A stretch of DNA of 19,982 bases, taken from contig CAYQOU010000073.1 of assembly GCA_964419255.1 (NCBI GenBank), forward strand, positions 1 to 19,982, given 5' to 3'. This document shows, one piece after another, positions 7,851 to 15,232 of the stretch; positions within the stretch are counted from its first letter, which is position 1, and each line of letters opens with the position of its first letter. Below the pieces are notes generated by a model that saw only the letters and a program-made list of their open reading frames with translations, did not search any database and had not been told where the DNA came from. The position numbers were made by a program, and so were the translations under genes. This DNA is from CAZPHU01 sp964419255. Its GTDB lineage: Bacteria > Fibrobacterota > Chitinivibrionia > Chitinivibrionales > CAYFVL01.

Positions 7851-8597
7851 ATGAGTGCGACAATCGATACAACTCAGCTGACCAAACGTTTCGGTTCTTT
7901 TACCGCGGTTAATGGTATCGATGTGCATGTCAAGAGCGGTGAGATATTCGGTTTTCTGGGGCCAAACGGTGCGGGGAAAACCACCGCGATACGCATGCTG
8001 TGCGGGCTGCTTGTTCCGACAGGCGGCAGCGGGAAGGTGGCAGGGTACGACATCATGAAAGAGACCGCCCGTATTCGAAGCCGCATCGGATATATGTCTC
8101 AAAGATTCAGTCTATATCCTGATCTGAGTGTCCGGGACAACATGAAACTCTACGGCACCCTGTACGGCCTTTCTCGAAAGCAGCTGACCAAAAAAATTCA
8201 CGAGACGTCTGAGTTTCTGGGGATCGGCGATCTTTTACGGCGGACCACCGGGGATCTTCCCTGGGGGTGGCAGCAGCGTCTAAGCCTTGCATGTGCCTCC
8301 ATGCACAATCCGTCGATTCTCTTTCTGGACGAGCCGACCGGCTCTGTGGATCCACTCAGTCGTCGCAATTTCTGGGACCTTATCGATCGATTGAGCCGGG
8401 CCGGCACCACGGTGTTTGTCACCACCCACCACCTAGATGAGGCCGAATACTGTCACCGAATATCGGTCATGATCGCCGGCAAGATAGCCGCGGTTGACAG
8501 TCCGCTCAAGCTCAAACAGTCAACCGGCACCACCACTCTTCATGATGCATTTCTTCGGATAACCCAACGGCAGTCGAAGGAGTCTGCGGATGCGTAA
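7851..8597 (+). CDS. ABC exporter ATPase, second subunit (degenerate signature)
   Basis: The second cytoplasmic ATPase of the exporter, corresponding to the second half of YbhF. It has Walker A GPNGAGKTT (37-45), Q-loop Gln84 (GYMSQRFSLYPD), Walker B with Asp160 and Glu161 (LFLDEPTGSVDPLSRRNFW) and a normal H-loop, TTHHLDEAE, with His193. Where LSGGQ is expected it reads LPWGW (136-140), then QQRLSLACA. As I recall, LPxGW/F is common in the C-terminal halves of the YbhF/RbbA type, so this is probably a lineage trait rather than damage. At 248 aa it is a single nucleotide-binding domain. GAGGAGA 11-12 nt upstream is its ribosome site. It overlaps the first permease gene by 8 nt. Confidence 0.92.
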   Translation: MSATIDTTQLTKRFGSFTAVNGIDVHVKSGEIFGFLGPNGAGKTTAIRMLCGLLVPTGGSGKVAGYDIMKETARIRSRIGYMSQRFSLYPDLSVRDNMKLYGTLYGLSRKQLTKKIHETSEFLGIGDLLRRTTGDLPWGWQQRLSLACASMHNPSILFLDEPTGSVDPLSRRNFWDLIDRLSRAGTTVFVTTHHLDEAEYCHRISVMIAGKIAAVDSPLKLKQSTGTTTLHDAFLRITQRQSKESADA

Positions 8598-9705
8598 GAC
8601 GGCGCAAAGAATCGCAGCTATCACCCGCAAGGAAACCTGGCATGTTTTACGTGACCCGCAGGCTCTGACTATAGTGCTTCTCCTGCCCGCGGTCATGATG
8701 TTTTTGTATGGATATGCGTTAAACACCGAAATCAGCGACATTGCCGTGGGCGTCTCTTATGAATTGGATGATCCGGCGCTTCAGCACATCATTTCTTCTC
8801 TGAATGCATCCGACCTATTCGAGGTCACCACAGTGGTCGGAGCGGTCGACGATCCTGTAAAGCTTTTCCAGACCAAACGAATTCGCGCACTTTTCAGGTT
8901 CTCTCCCACTTTTTCCGCGGATATGCAAACACCGGCAAAGCAGGGAGAGGTACAGGTTCTTATCGACGGCTCCGACCCGAACCTCGGCACTATTGTCAGG
9001 AATGCCGCACGGCAGGCGCTGTCGCAACCGACTCTGAAGTATCTGAATATAGACTTAGCCGAGCCGGTGAAAGTAAAGCAGAGTATCCTCTATAATCCGC
9101 ACCAGAAAAGCGCCGTCTATTTTGTCCCGGGACTCATGGTCATTATTCTGACCATGATCTCCGCCCTGCTGACTTCGGTTGCCTTAACAAAAGAAAAAGA
9201 AAACGGCACACTTGACCAACTGGCGATCTCGCCGCTTAAGCCACACGAAATCGTGATAGGGAAACTGATACCATACCTGGGACTTGCCGCAATCGATGGA
9301 TTTCTTGTACTGGTGATCGGCAGGTTTGCTTTCGGGGTTTCGATTAAAGGAAACGCACTGTTGCTTGGCCTGGTCAGTGTTTTCTACATAATAATCTGCC
9401 TTCTGCTGGGATTGCTCATCAGCACGATTACCCGTAAACAGCTTCATGCCATGTTTCTGACCATTCTGGCCACCATGATGCCGTCGGTGATTCTCACCGG
9501 CTTTATTTTCCCGGTGCGAAGTATGCCCGCTTTTCTGCAGGGAATCTCCGCCGTACTTCCCGCCACTCATTACCTTACGATTATACGGGCAATAATGCTC
9601 AAGGCGGTCGGTGTGAGTGCTTTCCGCCACCAACTGGCCGTTCTGGGCGTGATGTTTCTGGTGGTTTTTACTCTCTCGATAATCAGAGTCAGAAAGACAC
9701 TATGA
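8590..9705 (+). CDS. ABC-2 type exporter permease, YbhS/YbhR-like (first)
   Basis: One of two inner-membrane permeases that would form a heterodimer on the two ATPases. At 371 aa it has the ABC-2 layout: a cytoplasmic start with the ITRKETWHVLRDPQ coupling segment, membrane helix 1 at about 28-48, a large periplasmic domain to about 175, then five helices (about 178-202, 228-250, 254-280, 287-310 and 344-366). ALTKEKENGTLDQLAISP, the conserved cytoplasmic segment between helices 2 and 3, is diagnostic for this family. The ATG overlaps the ATPase gene by 8 nt, and ATGA links it to the next permease. The substrate cannot be read from sequence; E. coli relatives export cationic drugs and some antibiotics. 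Confidence 0.9.
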   Translation: MRKTAQRIAAITRKETWHVLRDPQALTIVLLLPAVMMFLYGYALNTEISDIAVGVSYELDDPALQHIISSLNASDLFEVTTVVGAVDDPVKLFQTKRIRALFRFSPTFSADMQTPAKQGEVQVLIDGSDPNLGTIVRNAARQALSQPTLKYLNIDLAEPVKVKQSILYNPHQKSAVYFVPGLMVIILTMISALLTSVALTKEKENGTLDQLAISPLKPHEIVIGKLIPYLGLAAIDGFLVLVIGRFAFGVSIKGNALLLGLVSVFYIIICLLLGLLISTITRKQLHAMFLTILATMMPSVILTGFIFPVRSMPAFLQGISAVLPATHYLTIIRAIMLKAVGVSAFRHQLAVLGVMFLVVFTLSIIRVRKTL

Positions 9706-10826
9706 ACAGGTTGCGAATACTTGTCTGGAAAGAATGGGTTCACCTTCTTCACGATCCTGTGGGAATCAGGCTCATGATCCTGCCGGTCCTTCTACAGGTG
9801 TTTATACTGGGATATGCGATCACCACGGAGGTTAAGAACACACCGGTGACCATTTGTGACCTGAGCGGCTCACCCCAGAGCCGGTCTCTGGCATTGGGTA
9901 TCAGCAAGCATCGACTTTTTGATTTTGCGGGATGGTCCCAAAATCAACGGCAGGTTCACGATATGCTCGACGAGGGCCGGGCCCGCGCCGGGGTTATTAT
10001 TCCGAAGAATTTCGCGTCACACCTGGAGAAAAATCGGGCGGATATCATGCTGATCATAGACGGGCAGGATGCCAATTCATCCGGTGTCGCAACCGGGTAT
10101 CTGAATGCCATAATCAGCACATGGACTCGGCAGTTTTTCCGTAAAAAACTTACCGCGGGAGGAATAGACATCGAGCAGCTCTATCCTGTCGCCGTTCACA
10201 CGGATGTGCTTTTCAATCCGCTTCTTAAGGCTACCTGGTATATGGTACCGGCGCTTGCGGTGCTGCTGGTGACCATAGTGACTGCACTTCTGACCGGTTT
10301 TTCCATTGTTCGAGAGAGGGAATCCGGTACTCTTGAGCAGCTTTTGGTGACACCCGTTCGGCCTCTGCAGCTTGTCGTAAGCAAAAGCATTCCCTATGCG
10401 GTAATCGGATTGGCGGAACTTACGCTGGTGTTGATGCTGGCCTCACTCTGGTTTCGGATACCATTTGCCGGAAGCTACACCACACTCTTTCTTTTCGCGA
10501 TACTCTATCTCTTCTCTTCCATCGGCATCGGCATTCTCATCTCTACCGTTACTCGCACCCCCCACCAGGCACTCTTCATCACCTGGTTTGTTCTGCTGTT
10601 TTTCATCCTTCTGAGTGGCTTTTTTCTCCCGATCGAAAACATGCCCCAATGGGTACAGCAGTTGACGCGGGCCAATCCGGTCCGTTACTTTATGACAGCC
10701 ATCCGGGAAATTATGCTCAAGGGAACGGGCATCGGCTCCCTGGGCCGGGAAGCGCTGGCCATGGTGATAATCGGCGTACTGGTTTACACTACCGCGGTGC
10801 TTAGTTTCAGGCGCAAGAGCAGGTGA
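9702..10826 (+). CDS. ABC-2 type exporter permease, YbhS/YbhR-like (second)
   Basis: The partner permease, 374 aa and laid out like the first: RILVWKEWVHLLHDP at the start, helix 1 at about 25-45 (MILPVLLQVFILGYAI), a periplasmic domain to about 178, then five more helices. The family segment SIVRERESGTLEQLLVTPVRP is present, and LTRANPVRYFMTAIREIMLKGTG near the end matches the LPATHYLTIIRAIMLKAVG of its partner, so the two are old duplicates that have since diverged. It is last in the operon. An A+T-rich inverted repeat follows immediately, between this gene and the convergent NIF3 gene. Confidence 0.9.
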   Translation: MNRLRILVWKEWVHLLHDPVGIRLMILPVLLQVFILGYAITTEVKNTPVTICDLSGSPQSRSLALGISKHRLFDFAGWSQNQRQVHDMLDEGRARAGVIIPKNFASHLEKNRADIMLIIDGQDANSSGVATGYLNAIISTWTRQFFRKKLTAGGIDIEQLYPVAVHTDVLFNPLLKATWYMVPALAVLLVTIVTALLTGFSIVRERESGTLEQLLVTPVRPLQLVVSKSIPYAVIGLAELTLVLMLASLWFRIPFAGSYTTLFLFAILYLFSSIGIGILISTVTRTPHQALFITWFVLLFFILLSGFFLPIENMPQWVQQLTRANPVRYFMTAIREIMLKGTGIGSLGREALAMVIIGVLVYTTAVLSFRRKSR

Positions 10827-10837
10827 GCAGATTCAAA

Positions 10838-10922
10838 GTGTAAATGACAAAATGAAGAAATGTGTAATTCAAAAGAATAAACAAGAGATACGGATGGTTA
10901 TTTCACATTTACACATTTACAC
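10838..10922. repeat. AT-rich imperfect inverted repeat between convergent genes
   Basis: The left side carries GTGTAAATG (10838-10846) and AATGTGTAA (10859-10867). The right side carries CATTTACA tandem units (10906-10922) that pair with them. The 136-bp spacer between the exporter operon and the NIF3 gene consists mostly of this structure, which may act as a bidirectional transcription stop. It has the same short-period style as the repeat at 19166-19281, with different sequence. Confidence 0.5.
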
Positions 10923-10962
10923 ATCTATTACATTCGCTCATTTGCAGATTGAGAACCAACGA

Positions 10963-11721
10963 TTACAGTTTTGTATCGATATCGACAAACACCGTCTCCA
11001 CATCGAATCGTGATTCAACAGTTTTCATCAGAGCCAGTATGCCGGGGCGCTCCGTTGCATGGTGACCGGAAAAGACCAGATGCATACCGGCATCCTGGCC
11101 CAGATGGTAAAGCTCCGTGCTGTCTCCAGTCAGATACGCATCCATACCCATCTCCACGGCCGCAGTGCATTCGGCATTACCCCCCCCGCCGCTGAGAACA
11201 GCGAATCGTGATATTTGCTCTTTCCCGAAAGTAAAAATTTTACTCTCCGGGTTAATTTTCTCCATAACCCGCCTGACAAATTCTTCGACGGGTATCGGCT
11301 CTGCATATTCACCGATGAAACTTACGTTCTTGCCATCCACAAACATAAACCCCTCGCGCTTATCGGCACCAAGCATCTTTATAAGCTGGGCGTTGTTACC
11401 CACCTCCGGATGGCGGTCCAGCGGCAGATGGCTTGCGTACAGAGAGATGTCGGAATCGTAGAGGCATGCGATTCTTTTCTTGTTCCAGCGGTTCAATGAG
11501 GGATTGACCGGTCTCCAGTAGATTCCGTGATGAACGATTACCATCTGCGCCCGCTCCTTTTTCGCGGCCTCAAATGTTTCGATACCCGCATCCACGGCAA
11601 ACAGGATCCGCTCGATTTGCTCCGCCCCTTCAAACTGCAGTCCGTTCCAACTGGCATCCTTTATCTCATTGGTACAAAGAAATTGGTCCAGAAAGGTCAC
11701 CAGCTCATCTCTGCTTATCAT
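10963..11721 (-). CDS. NIF3 / YqfO-YbgI family dinuclear metal protein
   Basis: A conserved family of hexameric toroid proteins with a two-metal site. It is often labelled GTP cyclohydrolase 1 type 2 homologue, but the cellular reaction is unsettled. The 252-aa length fits the short bacterial form without the inserted PII-like domain. Predicted metal ligands are all present: His64 and His65 (VIVHHGIYW), Asp102 (ASHLPLD), and His220 and Glu224 (FSGHHATER). The N-terminal NGLQ motif (26-29) is also typical. CCTCC at 11727-11731 on the plus strand gives a GGAGG 5 nt before the ATG. It lies downstream of aroB on the same strand, but 248 bp away, so it may have its own promoter. Confidence 0.88.
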   Translation of the reverse strand: MISRDELVTFLDQFLCTNEIKDASWNGLQFEGAEQIERILFAVDAGIETFEAAKKERAQMVIVHHGIYWRPVNPSLNRWNKKRIACLYDSDISLYASHLPLDRHPEVGNNAQLIKMLGADKREGFMFVDGKNVSFIGEYAEPIPVEEFVRRVMEKINPESKIFTFGKEQISRFAVLSGGGGNAECTAAVEMGMDAYLTGDSTELYHLGQDAGMHLVFSGHHATERPGILALMKTVESRFDVETVFVDIDTKL

Positions 11722-11830
11722 CGATCCCTCCAGTCAGTTGAATGTATGGTTATGCTCGGAATCAGGATAAACGTTACTTACGTGAAAATAACACTATTAC
11801 TGTCATCCTCGCGAACGCGGAACCACGAAG

Positions 11831-11861
11831 TTGCGGTGAAGCCGAAGGCAAGCCACCACAA
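11831..11861. repeat. Hairpin in the nif3-aroB spacer, possible palindromic repeat
   Basis: TTGCGGTG (11831-11838) pairs with CACCACAA (11854-11861) with one mismatch, and a GCC-GAA-GGC mini-stem forms the tip. Just before it, near 11800-11822, is GTCATCCTCGCGAACGCGG, which recalls the GTCATCC...GCGGGATCC class of dispersed palindromes known from many genomes (recalled, not searched). The 248-bp spacer holds no convincing gene. Confidence 0.4.
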
Positions 11862-11880
11862 GAAAGCTGCAAAGCAAATC

Positions 11881-11926
11881 CATTCGTTACTCGGCACGCG
11901 ATAGATACGTGAATGCGCAACGAATG
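11881..11926. repeat. Two-tier stem-loop in the nif3-aroB spacer
   Basis: CATTCGTT (11881-11888) and AACGAATG (11919-11926) pair perfectly over 8 bp. Inside, CACG (11895-11898) pairs with CGTG (11908-11911). No T-run follows on either side, so it is not a standard terminator. It could be a palindromic repeat or an mRNA-stabilising structure after aroB, which ends 44 bp away. Confidence 0.45.
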
Positions 11927-11969
11927 AGTCATGACAAAAGTGGCTTTTCGTGCCCCGACATTGCGGCTG

Positions 11970-13058
11970 TCATTGGCCGTAGCATGCGTCTTTCATCACT
12001 GATTCAAACGTCGCCTTCACTGCATCATTGGGTATATCATCGCGAATGACGCTTGTCCCCGGTGCCTGCGGCACAATCAGACGCAGCTTACCACTCTGTA
12101 CTTTCTTGTCCGAAAACATCGCCTCAAACAGCGAATCCATCTCGGGACGAAACGGTAGCTGAGGTCGTGGCAGCTTGTGAAGCATGGTTTCGTACCACTC
12201 CATATCGGTCGCGGGTATTATGCCCGTGCGAAGCCCGAGCCGGATCGCACAGGCGATCCCCCAGAAAACCCCTTCGCCGTGAAGAATACCTGTATAATTA
12301 TAGTGCTTTTCCAGGGCATGTGAGAAAGTATGCCCGAAATTAAGCAACGCACGAATTCCCCCTTCACGCTCATCTCGCGCAACCACCTCCGCCTTTATGG
12401 CGATGCTTCTTTTTATCGCATCCTGTACAATTTCTTTCCGGCTCCGCATCAGAGCATCATGGTTATGCTCGATAAATTTGGCTGTCTGAGCTCCGCCGAT
12501 GAATGCATTCTTGAAAACTTCGGCGTAACCGGCCACATATTGACGCTCCGGTAGAGTATCCAGAAATGCCGTATCGATCCATACGAGTGACGGCTGATAA
12601 AACGCTCCAATCAGATTCTTGCCAGCGGCGTGGTTAACTCCGGTTTTCCCGCCCACACTGGAATCGACCATCGACAGAAGAGTCGTCGGGACCTGCACAT
12701 ACTTTACACCCCGGAGAAAACTCGATGCGGCAAAACCGGTGATGTCTCCCACCACTCCGCCTCCAAACGCGACCACAACGGCGCCTCTGTCCAGCTTCGC
12801 CTCCAGAAGACCATCCAGAATACTTCTCCAGGTATCGATCGTTTTATACTGTTCGCCATCCGGAATGGTTATGGTAACGGCGTTCAGATCCTTTACAAAC
12901 CGCTCCAGCTCCGGTGCATACAGCGATGCAAGCGTATCATTGGTGACAACGGCAAAACGACTGCCGGAAAACATCCTTTTCAAACAGACACGGATATCTT
13001 CCTTCTCATCGATACAGATCGGATAACTTCTCTGTCCCAGCTCTACTTTTGTAATCAT
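11970..13058 (-). CDS. aroB: 3-dehydroquinate synthase
   Basis: Shikimate-pathway step 2: it converts DAHP to 3-dehydroquinate in the cytosol, using NAD and a divalent metal. The 362-aa length is normal. The NAD-binding Gly-rich loop is AFGGGVVGDITGFAAS (97-112), followed by PTTLLSMVDSSVGGKTGVN (124-142) with the active-site Lys region. The metal ligands are in place: Glu180 (GYAEVFKNA), His243 (LNFGHTFSHALE) and His260 (LHGEGV). DGEQYKT at 67-73 is also typical. It is last in the tight GGDEF-aroE-aroA-aroB cluster, starting 12 nt after the aroA stop. GAGGAAA overlapping that stop is its ribosome site. No key residue is missing. Confidence 0.96.
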   Translation of the reverse strand: MITKVELGQRSYPICIDEKEDIRVCLKRMFSGSRFAVVTNDTLASLYAPELERFVKDLNAVTITIPDGEQYKTIDTWRSILDGLLEAKLDRGAVVVAFGGGVVGDITGFAASSFLRGVKYVQVPTTLLSMVDSSVGGKTGVNHAAGKNLIGAFYQPSLVWIDTAFLDTLPERQYVAGYAEVFKNAFIGGAQTAKFIEHNHDALMRSRKEIVQDAIKRSIAIKAEVVARDEREGGIRALLNFGHTFSHALEKHYNYTGILHGEGVFWGIACAIRLGLRTGIIPATDMEWYETMLHKLPRPQLPFRPEMDSLFEAMFSDKKVQSGKLRLIVPQAPGTSVIRDDIPNDAVKATFESVMKDACYGQ

Positions 13059-13070
13059 AATATTGTTTCC

Positions 13071-14348
13071 TCAGTCGCAAGCCGTAATCCGTGCACCCAG
13101 TGCGGTGAAATCCTGGAGAAAAGATGGATAGGTGACAGCCGCGGATTCTGCGGTATCGATAATTGTCTCTCCCTCCGATATGAGTCCGGCAAGAGCCAGT
13201 GCCATAACTACGCGGTGGTCATGATGCCCCTTTACAAACGCACCGGTCAGACGGCTCGGGTGAATAATCATGCCGTCGGCCAGCTCCTCGATGTGTGCTC
13301 CCATACCCGCAAGCTCTTTGGTCATCACCGCTATACGATCGGTTTCTTTTATACGGGCCTGAGCCACATTGCGAATGACCGTTTTTCCCTCAGCCACACA
13401 TCCCAGCACCGCAAAGGCCGGCAGGGCATCCGGCATGTCATTCAGGTCGATCTCGCACCCGCTTATTCCCGAACTCGCCGAAACTGTCGCCCCTTTGCCC
13501 TCCACCTTTACTTCCGCTCCCATTTCGGAAAGCACCTCAAATATCCTGCGGTCCCCCTGCGGGTCGGAAAAATCCAGATTTTCGAGGCGAATGGTGGAGC
13601 CCGTTATCGCAGCTGCCACAGCCCCGAACGTTGCGGATGAAAAATCCCCCGGAATCCGTATGGTAAACGGTTCGTATGTCTGGTTTCCTTTTACCCGAAA
13701 CTGGGAGAGGTCATCGGAGACTTCATATTCTATTCCCATTCTGTCCAGCCACCAGAGAGTGATACCGACATACGGTTTCTCATGAAGGTTTTCGACTCTG
13801 ATCGTACAATCATGTATGGCGCATGGACAGGCACACAAAAGACCGGATACGAATTGAGAGGTTATACCGGACACTACCGCCTCCCCGCCCCGCAAGGGAC
13901 CGCACACCGTAAAGGGAATGTCACCGACATCCTGATCGATCGTGTATCGTGCCCCTAACTGTTTGAGTGCCTCCAGCATGGGTTTCATCGGCCTCGATCT
14001 CAGACTGTTATCACCCGTAAAGGTACGGGGTTTGTCTCCCAGTGCAGCCACAGCGGTCAGAAGACGTGTGGCGGTGCCACTGTTTCCCAGGTCAAGCTTC
14101 CGGATGCCCCGGGAGAAATCGCTGCCGATCCCCCGGATACGAATATTGGCCCCCTGGCGGGTACACACGGCCCCCAGTCCCTGAGCCCCCTGAAGGGCAG
14201 ACCAGCCGTCCCCCTCCAGAAGAGCCCCCTGCAGCTCAGACTCCCCCTCGGACAACGTCGCCAGAACCACACCCCTGATAGAGTGCGACTTGGACGGAGG
14301 AACCACCAGAGTGCCTCCGAGTGAAGACTTCTTAACCAACCATTTCAT
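13071..14348 (-). CDS. aroA: 5-enolpyruvylshikimate-3-phosphate synthase
   Basis: Shikimate-pathway step 6: it transfers the enolpyruvyl group of PEP to shikimate 3-phosphate. The 425-aa length is normal for the two-domain, six-fold inside-out barrel. Visible motifs are VVPPSKSHSIR (15-25; Lys20, Ser21 and Arg25 contact substrates), LGNSGTATRLL (87-97), NSLRSRPM (114-121; Arg117), SQFVSGLL (164-171), GDFSSATFG (234-242), Asp307 in NDMPDALP, and RIKETDRIA (332-340), where related enzymes have R(V/I)KESDRI. DHRVVMALA closes the active site. The NSGT-type loop differs from the NAGTAMRP of the classical E. coli enzyme. It starts 2 nt after the aroE stop, so the ribosome site lies inside aroE (AGGAAAA). 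Confidence 0.95.
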   Translation of the reverse strand: MKWLVKKSSLGGTLVVPPSKSHSIRGVVLATLSEGESELQGALLEGDGWSALQGAQGLGAVCTRQGANIRIRGIGSDFSRGIRKLDLGNSGTATRLLTAVAALGDKPRTFTGDNSLRSRPMKPMLEALKQLGARYTIDQDVGDIPFTVCGPLRGGEAVVSGITSQFVSGLLCACPCAIHDCTIRVENLHEKPYVGITLWWLDRMGIEYEVSDDLSQFRVKGNQTYEPFTIRIPGDFSSATFGAVAAAITGSTIRLENLDFSDPQGDRRIFEVLSEMGAEVKVEGKGATVSASSGISGCEIDLNDMPDALPAFAVLGCVAEGKTVIRNVAQARIKETDRIAVMTKELAGMGAHIEELADGMIIHPSRLTGAFVKGHHDHRVVMALALAGLISEGETIIDTAESAAVTYPSFLQDFTALGARITACD

Positions 14349-14350
14349 TG

Positions 14351-15232
14351 TTATTTTCCTGTCACCAGTCTCTGAAGTTCATCGAGGGAAAATATACTCT
14401 CCGGCACAGTGGTATCGGTCCAGTATCTATATGATGCAAGTGCCTGGTAGAGCAGCATACGCAAACCATTCTGGGTTTTGCACCCTCTCTTACGCGCAGA
14501 TCGCAGGAGTCTGGTTTCGACCGGATTGTAGATTGTATCAAACACCGCCATTTTCCCGCGCAGCAGAGCGGCCGGCAGCGGCGTGGAGTCGATATGGGGG
14601 AACATACCCGCGGGGGTGCAGTTGACAACCAGAGAGCACTCTGCGATCTGCTCCTCCAGCGAAGCAGCATCGAATGTCGTCCCATAAAGGCGCTGGTCTG
14701 TTTCTACGGAGCGGCTCAGATCATCGACCAGGGCTTGTACCCTATGCTGCTTGCGCCCGATGATCACTATCTTTTCGGGAATTTTTTCGTACAGAAGCGC
14801 GGCGGCAAGGGTTCGCGCGGTTCCACCATTGCCCAGTATGGCCACCGATTCTCCTTCGATGACAACCCCCATCGACTCTATGGCTTTCAGAAAGCCCTGA
14901 GCATCCGTGGTTGTACCGTGAAGCAGATTGTCTCTGAAATAAAGCGTGTTGACCGTGCCGGTGATCTGCGAAAGGTCGGACAGCACGTCGCAGTAGCGCA
15001 ACACGGCCTGCTTATAGGGAATCGTTACGTTTGCTCCGGCAAAGCCCAGCGCCCTGAGCGCATGCAGAGCCGTATGCAGATTGTCCGGCTCCACCGCCAG
15101 CGGGATGTAGACAAACGGCAGGTCGAGCCGGGAGCTTGCATGATTATGAATCTGCGGAGAGATCGAATGCCCAACCGGATGCCCCAACAGACCGATAAGC
15201 CGGCTGGCCCCGCTGACCGCCACATTCTCCAC
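14351..15232 (-). CDS. aroE: Shikimate dehydrogenase
   Basis: Shikimate-pathway step 4: NADPH-dependent reduction of 3-dehydroshikimate to shikimate. In 293 aa (slightly long; about 270 is usual) it shows GHPVGHSISPQIHN (17-30, substrate Ser residues), NVTIPYK with catalytic Lys74, TGTVNT (91-96), TTTDAQGF with catalytic Asp110, the NADP loop AILGNGGTARTL (131-142), VVNCTPAGM, DTIYNPVETRLL and LRMLLYQALASYRYWTD. The residue before TD is Thr where most members have Asn. It starts with GTG, whose G is the last base of the TAG stop of the upstream GGDEF gene, so translation is likely coupled. GGAGAGGGG just upstream serves as ribosome site. The fragment after aroE leads straight into aroA. Confidence 0.95.
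   Translation of the reverse strand: MENVAVSGASRLIGLLGHPVGHSISPQIHNHASSRLDLPFVYIPLAVEPDNLHTALHALRALGFAGANVTIPYKQAVLRYCDVLSDLSQITGTVNTLYFRDNLLHGTTTDAQGFLKAIESMGVVIEGESVAILGNGGTARTLAAALLYEKIPEKIVIIGRKQHRVQALVDDLSRSVETDQRLYGTTFDAASLEEQIAECSLVVNCTPAGMFPHIDSTPLPAALLRGKMAVFDTIYNPVETRLLRSARKRGCKTQNGLRMLLYQALASYRYWTDTTVPESIFSLDELQRLVTGK

Noticed and set aside
11722..11969. Attenuator or T-box before nif3
   Set aside because: Several hairpins, but no terminator T-run, no T-box core and no leader peptide that I could recognise.
12630..13640. 336-codon plus-strand frame
   Set aside because: Antisense across aroB and aroA, both of which are certain; its sequence is low-quality and His/Arg-rich, typical of a shadow frame.
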